Part shown: piece after piece, positions 56,609-64,000 of the stretch | Position numbering within the stretch: the first letter of the stretch is position 1 | Layout: every line of letters starts with the position of its first letter | From: an uncultured Bacteroidales bacterium | GTDB taxonomy: Bacteria > Bacteroidota > Bacteroidia > Bacteroidales > Paludibacteraceae | Direction: 5' to 3' | DNA length: 64,000 nt | NCBI GenBank assembly: GCA_902798385.1 | Contig: CADBWK010000006.1 | Coordinates: forward strand, 1 to 64,000 | The notes under the pieces: model-generated | What the model was told of the DNA's origin: nothing | The model's input: only the letters and a program-made list of their open reading frames with translations | The model's database searches: none | Position numbers and translations under genes: made by a program

Positions 56609-57169
56609 ATGACAACACTCAACGAAAACGGATTTTTGCATTACCCGGGCAATTATCGTCAATTGCTTTTTTACAAGAAGGCAATTATCTTGTATGATAT
56701 GACCTATTGGTATCAAGAACATAATCTGTATCGGGGAGACCGCACGAAAGACCAAATGGAGCAAGCGGCTCGTAGTGGGAAGCAGAATGTAGTAGAAGGC
56801 AAAGCGGATGGAATGACAAGCAAAGAGATGGAAATTAAGTTATTGAATACGGCGCGCGGAAGTTTGTTAGAGTTGATGGAGGATTATGAGGACCAACTAC
56901 GATCACGTAGATTAGAACAATGGCAAAAGGGACATCCGAGATATGAGAAGATGGTACAATATTGTTACCGCCATCATGATTTGAAGAATTACCAGCCTTA
57001 TTATGAACGCTGGACGATTGAGGAGTTTTGTAATGTGGCACTGACGCTGATTCATCAGGCTGACAGGGGATTGATGACTTATCTGCGAACTGTAGAAAAA
57101 GCCTTTTTAGAGGAAGGAGGTCTCAAAGAAAAGATGTCCGCCGCAAGAAGGAAAGTAAGAGGATTTTAA
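56609..57169 (+). CDS. Four-helix-bundle protein (S23/IVS-like, suffix-domain type)
   Basis: A 186-residue helical protein. The central signature ARSGKQNVVEGKADGMTSKE and EIKLLNTARGSLLELMEDYE belongs to the four-helix-bundle family that includes the 23S rRNA intervening-sequence (S23) proteins and the Avd accessory proteins of diversity-generating retroelements. Its length and C-terminal helices (TIEEFCNVALTLIHQADRGL) fit the version annotated as four helix bundle suffix domain. No reverse transcriptase is nearby, so an Avd role has no support here. The gene is framed by CTAG arrays on both sides (56566-56597 and 57173-57204). Confidence 0.82.
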   Translation: MTTLNENGFLHYPGNYRQLLFYKKAIILYDMTYWYQEHNLYRGDRTKDQMEQAARSGKQNVVEGKADGMTSKEMEIKLLNTARGSLLELMEDYEDQLRSRRLEQWQKGHPRYEKMVQYCYRHHDLKNYQPYYERWTIEEFCNVALTLIHQADRGLMTYLRTVEKAFLEEGGLKEKMSAARRKVRGF

Positions 57170-57172
57170 AAT

Positions 57173-57204
57173 AACTAGTCCGCTAGTCAACTAGAAAACT
57201 ATTA
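57173..57204. repeat. 8-bp-period CTAG array, three to four units
   Basis: AACTAGTC, CGCTAGTC, AACTAGAA and a last imperfect AACTATTA, starting 4 nt after the stop of the four-helix-bundle gene. Confidence 0.85.
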
Positions 57205-57212
57205 AAAACAAA

Positions 57213-57233
57213 ATAGAATAACATAAAAACACA
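57213..57233 (+). repeat. Leader repeat copy before the giant surface gene
   Basis: The same 21 nt as at 54750 and 56314; the identity with 54750 continues through CATACT and into the coding sequence. Confidence 0.85.
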
Positions 57234-57240
57234 ACATACT

Positions 57241-60200
57241 ATGAGAACAAATTTACTTAACAATTTGTCTAATGTATTGAAAAAAGGAACAAACATGAAT
57301 TTGCTTCCGAAAATGGATCGGGAATGTATCGAGAATGACTCGAGAATGGATCGGCAAAGTCTCGGAAAAATTTTCCGCTATGCGGCAATGATCACATTGC
57401 TGCTCACTTTGGCATGCGGAAATGTGTGGGCGGATCCCGATCGTGGTATATGGACGGACGATGGTGCTTATGTGGGATTTCGTATAGATGGTTCTAGTAC
57501 AAGTTGGAATTGTAATAATCTTGACGATGGAGGCGTTTCTGACTTTGAGTTAGGAAATGTTGATGTTTCCTTAAATTTGTATTTTGCATGGGTAAAGACG
57601 TGGTGTAACGGCTGTTTCGACTGGGTCGCTATATATTATCGTGTCAAGGTGGAGGATTCAGATCCTGGAACTTCCTATTCGGAATATAAGTTAGGATGGC
57701 GTAATGATTTCCCAGACTCCGGAGAAGATTATCATAAGAATGCTTATTGGGATGATACATCTAATCAACTACTCAACCTTTCTGGTTTAGAAGCGGGAGA
57801 CTATGAAGTGGAGTTTTATTTTCAAGCACATGGTAAAGACGGCAATGATTATTTTTTAAGTAACAGTAGTGGTAACTATCACGCAAATTTTACACTTCGT
57901 CATAAAATTAAATATCATGACAATGGTAAGACGGATGGTAGTAAACCTGACGACGAGTGGTTTTCTACTGCAACGGCGACAGTAAAAGATAATACCGGTT
58001 TGATGGTAAAGACCGGCAAAGTGTTTGCCGGTTGGGCAACATCTTTAGATCGAGCAAATGCGGGAACGGTGGATTACATTCCTGGAGTGGATGGACATAA
58101 TACATTTACTATCACGGCAGATGTGGACTTATATCCGGTTTGGAAGGATGGTAGTTATTTCATCTCGCTTTCAGGGGCAAGTACGGCTGGATCTATAGGG
58201 GAAAATTTCACATCGGGTCGTAGTTTCCAGAGTAGTACAGCATATACTGTTAACGGAGTCACTTTTAGTAAAAGTAGTTGGAAAACAGGTGGTAATATGT
58301 CTTCCATTGCAGGGAATAATGTGTCTAATTCCAGCAGCAATGTGATGGCGTACGATACTAAGAAAGTGAATGAAGATATAACCGTATATGTATATAATAG
58401 TGATGGCTCCAATGCTAAAAATTTCTATTATCAATTAATAAAAGAAGGTTCTGTCGGGGATTTACAAAGTGTCTCTATTCCTAAAAGTAGTGGAAAAGTT
58501 ATTCATTTCAATGTTGCCCATACAGGAAATACACGTGTTGCGTTCACATGTGCAACGTCAAGTGTTTTTATTACTCAAATACGTGCCGTACAAAACAGCA
58601 CGACATCTGTTCCTTCAGTTGGTAGTCAAGGGTACGAAATCGCTTTTCCAGGGCGAGCAGAAACAGTATCTAAGTCAGGATCGATCAACGGGACGTTAAG
58701 TTACAAAACGAATAGTGAATTGACACTAATTTCTGGGAATGCATGTCTGCTTAAAACACAGTCTTCAGAATATGTGCAATTTGCGACAACAGAAGGAGTT
58801 CGGTTGAAAGTAACTACATCGGATGCGGATCAATTTTATCTTTGTACAGACAAGTCGAATCCTACTACTACAGGAGTAACATTAGGAGGCTCGGCAGCAG
58901 AACATAGCGCCCATCTTAAAGCATCGACTACGTACTATCTTGTTCCTACTGGAACTCAAGTGGATATCACCAAAATTGCCTTCGCGGATTGCGCATCGTT
59001 TACGGCGAAACGTGGCGGACAAGAGAGCGGAACATATACCGTAGGTGGTTATAATGGTAGTGCTTTGACTTGTACGCCATCCGTTAAAGGTTTTTATAAC
59101 TATCAGTGGAAGCAGTATGTTAATGCGGATCCGGGAACTACTACTAATGCAGTGGGAACGGGAAATAATACAAGCTCGTTTACTCCGAATCCTGCATCAG
59201 CAGCAACGTACTATTACTATTGTGTTGTTACGGATGGTTGTGGAAACGCGGTTAACACCTCAACAACGGGAACGTTTACATTTAACGCCGCTTGTACATC
59301 CGTTGCGGCACCGACAAGTTTGACTTGTTCGGCTCAAACAGCAACATCGTTGACGTTTACATGGACGAAGGCAAGTAACGCAAGTACATATACCGCAACG
59401 TTGTATTCGGATAGCGGATGTGAATCAGAAGTTACACATCAAGATTTGAGCGATGTTGCTACAGTTACATTCTCAACCTTGAGCGCCAGCACGACGTATT
59501 ACTGCAAGGTTCAATCGCATGGCGATGGAACAACGTATTGTGCTGCAGGCGGAACAACAGCGGCACAAAGCGGTACAACGAAGACACTCTACACTATTAC
59601 ATATGCAAAGGGTACGGCCGGTGGCGCAAGTGGAGATGATTTTACCGACACCAAGACTCATGGTGTGGATCTTACGCTCTCGAGCAATAGTAGCGCTTTC
59701 ACTCGTTCCGGATATACGTATGATGGTTGGTCAACGAATATGGATGGTTCTACTAAAGACTATAACCTTGGAGGAACATATACCGCTAACTCAGCGATAA
59801 CTCTCTATCCGCATTGGGTGGCAAATGCAACGATAAGTGCGACGCTTGAGTCTGACGAATATATGCGTATTGGTGCCGCCGGTATGGAACTTAGTATTTC
59901 CGTTACAGGCGCAAGCAGTGGTTGGTACTACCGCGTGAAGAATACCGATAATGATGGATATCAAGCACCTGACAATACCACGTATACTACCACTTCGTGG
60001 ACGATGACTTCTACTATTGGAGCGGCAACTAACCATTATGTAGTTGAGTTGTATAATGGGTCTAATGTTAAGATGGCTACCTCCAATACAATCACGGTAT
60101 ACGGTGAGACAGGACATCCGGTAACAATTGTTGCCGGTGATAATGGTTCCGTAAGTCCGTCTGGTGTCGTTTATGCTAACGGAGATCACTTGAACCCGAC

Positions 60201-63200
60201 TATTACTGCTACTCCAAGTTCCGGTTATCGTTTTGTTGACTGGACCTTGAGTAACTCTAATGCCACATTGGCTTCTACTACTTCGGCCAGCACCACAATT
60301 ACCAACGCTTCCGGTGCTTGTGAAGTAACTGCGAACTTCACGCTGGATGTTTATACACTGACTTGGGATTTGAATGGCGGTACAGTAACCACAGCCGGTA
60401 CGGGTGCGGCGAAGGATGCAACAGGTACGCCGAGTAGTTCAGTAGCGCCGGGCGCTGCTATCACTACTCCGGAAGTAGCAAGAGATGGTTATGACTTCCT
60501 CGGATGGGATGTAACACCGGCAAGCACAATGCCTTCGGTTAATACAACCTATACGGCTCAGTGGGCACAGCAATATACAGTGACCTACCAATACAACGGA
60601 GCTACGGGTGATGCAAGTCCGGCGAGCGAGACTGCGGCAAGTATGACGCTGCCGACACCGACACGCACAAGTTATGAGTTTGATGGTTGGTATACTACCG
60701 CCGGAACGAAAGTCGGTGATGGCGGTGACACCTATAATCCAACGGCAGATATTACGCTGTATGCAAGATGGCAGACAACTTGCGGCGGCGGAAGTACGAC
60801 TATTTATGCAATGCATATGACAGCGTATAATAGTTATTCTAATGATGAAAGCACTACAGGAACAACGACATTAGCATTCGCAGATGATAATACGGAGACC
60901 GTTAGTGATGTGATTTATTATAAGCCAAACAGCACTAATGCTATAGTTGTCGATTTTAGTGCTTCGGCTTATACCTTGCAAGCAGGAGATGTTATAACAT
61001 TCTATTGCGTGGCAAATAACAGCACGTCTAAAACCGTAGGTTTTGGTATTAAGGCATCCAATAGTGGGGATGTGGTCGGCACAGCAAGTGTATTAACAAA
61101 TAAGACACGTGCTGCAGCATCCTATACGGTTGAAGCAGAGACAGCATTAGTGGGTGTTAATAAGATATGGTGTAATCGTGCTTCTTCAGAAACGCGTTTT
61201 CATGACATGAAGATTACACGCTCTGGCGGCGGTGGCGGTACCTGCTACCATGTTTATTATCATGGTAATGGTGCGGAGAGCGGTTTTGTAAGTGATACCT
61301 TGTCATATGCTGATGCGGCTACGCCAACTGTATTAGGAAATGCTCGTCGTCATCCATTCGTTAAGGATGGATATTCCTTCCAAGGTTGGGCTACAACGCC
61401 CGAAGGAGATGTGGCAAAGACGGCAGGCCAAACCGTAACTATCAGTAGCGATGATGTACATTTGTATGCTGTATGGTCGTCTTGTGATAGTCCAGATGCA
61501 CCAGTATCGCTACAGTTAGACAGCAAAACTACTACAACGGCTACGTTTAGTTGGGATCCTGCGGGTGTTAGAGCTTATGGCTATAGCATTTGTTTGGTAT
61601 CTGCCACGGGAACAGGAACTTTCGATTGGAAAGATGAGTCATTGAACTCTTATACAGCAACCGGTTTAACTTCCAATACTGCTTATACATTCAAAGTAAA
61701 AGCTTATGGTGCAACGGGCTGTCTTAGTGATGAATCGACGGTAGATATTACTACTACTGCTGCGGAGTACACCATCACTTATAATCTTAACGGAGCAAGT
61801 TGGGCAGGTGGATATAGTGCGCCGACAGGTTATACAGAGGGAGTAGGCGCCACGTTGCCTATTGAATCGAATATGACCAATACCGGTTATACCTTCGGCG
61901 GATGGTACGCGAATGCTGACCTTTCGACTGGAGGCGTGAAGACCGCAATCGGAACGTCGGAATACGGCAATAAAGAGTTCTGGGCTAAGTGGACGGAGAA
62001 TGAGTATGACGTGACGTATAATGCGAATGGTGGTTCGGGCGATGCTATGAGCGCTACTCATGGTCACTATGTCACGATCAGCGACAACTCCTATACTGCC
62101 CCGGATGGAAAGATCTTCGTGGAATGGAATACCGCAAATGATGGTTCCGGTGCTTCGTACAATCCTGGTGATGAGATAGAGTTAACAGCAGATCTTCCGC
62201 TTTATGCGATTTGGGCAACGAATTATACGATTAGTTGGGGTATCGTTCAGTTAGGCGGAGCAGGAGATGAAGTAAAGCCGAATCTCGGTGGCGGCAACTA
62301 TACCATCACAGCGAGTGTATCGGCTTGGACAGGAACGTTGACGGCAGATATGATAAGTACCTTGACGGATGGTTTGACCATCACCAATGTTTCGGTGGAA
62401 AACTCCTCTTCGCCGAAGACTATCACCGCTACGTTTGCCGTCGGCGCAGATGTGGATGGTGATAAAATCACGCTTCAACTCGATATTCCTGCGGCTGGTG
62501 TTTATGGTGCAAAGACCAGTGAGAAGGAGATTGATATAGATCGCTGTACAGGTAGTTCAAGCGGTAGTGACGGTGTGCTCTTTAGCGCAGAGTTCAAAGA
62601 TAGTGGTTTAGGTAATGACAATATTTGCGATGCTGCCAATGATCCATATACCTTCACGACTACGGAGTTGAAATCTGCGCCTACGGGCGGTTCGATTAAG
62701 GCATATACTACGGACAACTTAAGTCACATGAAGTTTGCAACGAATGCAATCTCTATTGCCGGTAGCGATGGTGTGATTCGGATAGATTTGACGAATCCGG
62801 TAGCAGAGAATGACCTGTTTACTTACCATAATGTCAATAGCAGTACTTCCTCCGCTTATCTGCGTACATCTCCTACTACCACCAGCGGGCAGATTGAATT
62901 GACGGTATATAACAAGGAAGCGAAAGTGCGTTTGACCTCCGCATTTGATGGAGCAACGACCTTGTATTTAGTTCGCAATAGCAAGGATTTCAAATTGCAT
63001 AAGGCGGCAGTAGTTCGTCCGGCATTCCTGATGTTGCTGCGTGACGATACTCCGACTGAAGATACAAATTTATCAGGTACGGATGTCAGCTTAACAACTG
63101 AAAACTACTTGGCTGTTATTTCGGGTGGTAGTGCAACCTTCACTAGTCCATCATCCGGAAACTTGAAGATTAAGAGAAGTAGTAGTAAAAACTATATCCA

Positions 63201-64000
63201 GTTTAATAATGCAGCTGGATATGTTAAGGTCGTATTGAGTTCTGCTCTGGCAGAGGGCGATGTGATCGGATTTGATTCGTATAATACGAACAACCTCGCA
63301 CTCACTACTACTGCAACGCGTTCCACAAGTATCGTTACGACCAATCAGTTGTACACTGTAGATGGTTCATCAGCACTCAAGGGTGCAACGACCTTCTATA
63401 TCTGGCAGTATAGCGGAAGTTCTGACTACTTGAGAGGTTTGCAGATTGCCCGTTCAGGTATTGCCGGAGGTGGCGGAGGAACGGACAAAATTACTCCGAC
63501 CTTGACGTGGGATACGGATTTGTCAAGCGGTGTGGCTAAGGAAACAGGTGCGGAAGACTTTACACATACAGTAACGCAGGATAAGAATAGCCTTGGTGCA
63601 ATCACGTATGCAAGTAGCAACACGAGTGTGGCGACTGTTAATGCAACAACCGGTAAAGTGCATATTGCGGGTGTCGGTAGCGCAACAATCACGGCGACGT
63701 TGGCTGCAAGCGGTTGTTATAATCAAGCGACAAATACTTATACTATTACCGTTACATCTGATTGCGATGATGTAGCCGGAACAGTTAGTTCGCGCGACTT
63801 GGGCTGTGATGGTGTGGAGTTGACGGTAACAGGCCATACGACATCCGGCGAGACAGTAAGTTATCAGTGGTATAAAGATGGTGCTTCTCTTGGTGGAAGT
63901 TACACGGCTGCGAAGTGCACGGTTAATGTTGCTGGTAACTACTATGTTGTGGTCACCAATACTGGAACCAGACACTGCGCGATGACATCTACTAATAGTA
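57241..64000 (+). CDS. Giant surface protein with InlB/Flg_new-type repeats, partial (no stop in window)
   Basis: Open from ATG 57241 to the window edge, 2253 codons. A basic region of about 48 residues precedes a hydrophobic signal (AAMITLLLTLACGNVWA), longer than usual, so ATG 57295 could be the real start. The exported part contains many units typical of Listeria-Bacteroides (InlB B/Flg_new) repeats: KVFAGWATSLDRA, YTYDGWSTNMDGSTKDYNLG, YDFLGWDVTPAS, YEFDGWYTTAG, YSFQGWATTPEGD and YTFGGWYAN, each followed by a strand such as ITLYPHW. Between them lie Ig- or Fn3-like domains (APTSLTCSAQTATSLTFTWT). Thr, Ser and Gly dominate. Probably a surface adhesin and T9SS cargo, but its C-terminus is outside the window. 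Confidence 0.8.
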   Translation, partial: MRTNLLNNLSNVLKKGTNMNLLPKMDRECIENDSRMDRQSLGKIFRYAAMITLLLTLACGNVWADPDRGIWTDDGAYVGFRIDGSSTSWNCNNLDDGGVSDFELGNVDVSLNLYFAWVKTWCNGCFDWVAIYYRVKVEDSDPGTSYSEYKLGWRNDFPDSGEDYHKNAYWDDTSNQLLNLSGLEAGDYEVEFYFQAHGKDGNDYFLSNSSGNYHANFTLRHKIKYHDNGKTDGSKPDDEWFSTATATVKDNTGLMVKTGKVFAGWATSLDRANAGTVDYIPGVDGHNTFTITADVDLYPVWKDGSYFISLSGASTAGSIGENFTSGRSFQSSTAYTVNGVTFSKSSWKTGGNMSSIAGNNVSNSSSNVMAYDTKKVNEDITVYVYNSDGSNAKNFYYQLIKEGSVGDLQSVSIPKSSGKVIHFNVAHTGNTRVAFTCATSSVFITQIRAVQNSTTSVPSVGSQGYEIAFPGRAETVSKSGSINGTLSYKTNSELTLISGNACLLKTQSSEYVQFATTEGVRLKVTTSDADQFYLCTDKSNPTTTGVTLGGSAAEHSAHLKASTTYYLVPTGTQVDITKIAFADCASFTAKRGGQESGTYTVGGYNGSALTCTPSVKGFYNYQWKQYVNADPGTTTNAVGTGNNTSSFTPNPASAATYYYYCVVTDGCGNAVNTSTTGTFTFNAACTSVAAPTSLTCSAQTATSLTFTWTKASNASTYTATLYSDSGCESEVTHQDLSDVATVTFSTLSASTTYYCKVQSHGDGTTYCAAGGTTAAQSGTTKTLYTITYAKGTAGGASGDDFTDTKTHGVDLTLSSNSSAFTRSGYTYDGWSTNMDGSTKDYNLGGTYTANSAITLYPHWVANATISATLESDEYMRIGAAGMELSISVTGASSGWYYRVKNTDNDGYQAPDNTTYTTTSWTMTSTIGAATNHYVVELYNGSNVKMATSNTITVYGETGHPVTIVAGDNGSVSPSGVVYANGDHLNPTITATPSSGYRFVDWTLSNSNATLASTTSASTTITNASGACEVTANFTLDVYTLTWDLNGGTVTTAGTGAAKDATGTPSSSVAPGAAITTPEVARDGYDFLGWDVTPASTMPSVNTTYTAQWAQQYTVTYQYNGATGDASPASETAASMTLPTPTRTSYEFDGWYTTAGTKVGDGGDTYNPTADITLYARWQTTCGGGSTTIYAMHMTAYNSYSNDESTTGTTTLAFADDNTETVSDVIYYKPNSTNAIVVDFSASAYTLQAGDVITFYCVANNSTSKTVGFGIKASNSGDVVGTASVLTNKTRAAASYTVEAETALVGVNKIWCNRASSETRFHDMKITRSGGGGGTCYHVYYHGNGAESGFVSDTLSYADAATPTVLGNARRHPFVKDGYSFQGWATTPEGDVAKTAGQTVTISSDDVHLYAVWSSCDSPDAPVSLQLDSKTTTTATFSWDPAGVRAYGYSICLVSATGTGTFDWKDESLNSYTATGLTSNTAYTFKVKAYGATGCLSDESTVDITTTAAEYTITYNLNGASWAGGYSAPTGYTEGVGATLPIESNMTNTGYTFGGWYANADLSTGGVKTAIGTSEYGNKEFWAKWTENEYDVTYNANGGSGDAMSATHGHYVTISDNSYTAPDGKIFVEWNTANDGSGASYNPGDEIELTADLPLYAIWATNYTISWGIVQLGGAGDEVKPNLGGGNYTITASVSAWTGTLTADMISTLTDGLTITNVSVENSSSPKTITATFAVGADVDGDKITLQLDIPAAGVYGAKTSEKEIDIDRCTGSSSGSDGVLFSAEFKDSGLGNDNICDAANDPYTFTTTELKSAPTGGSIKAYTTDNLSHMKFATNAISIAGSDGVIRIDLTNPVAENDLFTYHNVNSSTSSAYLRTSPTTTSGQIELTVYNKEAKVRLTSAFDGATTLYLVRNSKDFKLHKAAVVRPAFLMLLRDDTPTEDTNLSGTDVSLTTENYLAVISGGSATFTSPSSGNLKIKRSSSKNYIQFNNAAGYVKVVLSSALAEGDVIGFDSYNTNNLALTTTATRSTSIVTTNQLYTVDGSSALKGATTFYIWQYSGSSDYLRGLQIARSGIAGGGGGTDKITPTLTWDTDLSSGVAKETGAEDFTHTVTQDKNSLGAITYASSNTSVATVNATTGKVHIAGVGSATITATLAASGCYNQATNTYTITVTSDCDDVAGTVSSRDLGCDGVELTVTGHTTSGETVSYQWYKDGASLGGSYTAAKCTVNVAGNYYVVVTNTGTRHCAMTSTNS

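Noticed and set aside
56609..57169. Diversity-generating retroelement (Avd-like gene beside a large surface protein)
   Set aside because: The four-helix-bundle protein is related to Avd, but no reverse transcriptase, template repeat or variable repeat with adenine-biased changes is visible in the window.
52171..57204. CRISPR array or integron attC sites
   Set aside because: The repeats are 8, 11 and 21-22 nt without spacers of constant length, no cas or integrase gene is present, and no attC-like paired arms were found.

Overview
The window reads as a chromosome segment of a Bacteroidales bacterium (phylum Bacteroidota), probably an uncultured gut-type lineage. Three things point there. Most transcription units start behind the Bacteroidetes promoter (TTG near -33, exactly 20 nt, then TAnnTTTG). 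There is a gldJ-type lipoprotein gene of the type IX secretion (T9SS)/gliding apparatus. Several very large secreted proteins end in T9SS-like C-termini. Genes on both strands use the standard code. The core part looks balanced in base composition; the stretch from about 52.4 to 57.3 kb is visibly AT-richer.

Layout. (1) 1-2.8 kb, minus strand: five small genes of unknown function in two tightly coupled groups, then a YjdF-like membrane protein. (2) 2.9-10.8 kb, plus: a membrane SpoIIE-type phosphatase with a VanX-like dipeptidase lipoprotein; a secreted repeat protein followed by a 44-residue ORF with a strong Shine-Dalgarno; a DUF4832-like lipoprotein with a 2-hydroxyacid dehydrogenase. (3) 10.8-19.3 kb, housekeeping: tdk, priA, a nucleoside kinase, tRNA-Met(CAU), metG, an outer-membrane barrel, cdaA and folP. 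(4) 19.4-21.5 kb: gldJ and gcvH. (5) 21.6-42.1 kb: two giant surface proteins (3320 aa and about 3420 aa) built of alternating jelly-roll-like and fibronectin-III modules; the second is split by a frameshift near 38,550. (6) 42.3-52.2 kb: a four-gene operon of a small barrel, a barrel/OmpA fusion and two paralogous cargo proteins with full-length T9SS C-terminal domains. (7) 52.2-57.2 kb: an accessory strip of ORF6N, KilA-N, DUF1016 (YhcG-type nuclease) and four-helix-bundle genes, partly decayed, with recurring leader sequences and unusual 8-bp-period CTAG arrays. (8) 57.2 kb to the end: the first 2253 codons of another giant surface protein with InlB/Flg_new-type repeats.

The genes suggest a cell that devotes much coding capacity to T9SS-exported surface proteins. 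GldJ belongs to the export/motility machinery, the giant Fn3 proteins are likely cargo, and the 42-52 kb operon looks like a self-contained surface assembly: two outer-membrane barrels, one with a peptidoglycan-binding OmpA domain, made together with two large secreted partners. This operon and the CTAG arrays with the gene strip around them are the best candidates for something not yet described. All functional calls rest on motif recognition by eye; no search was run.
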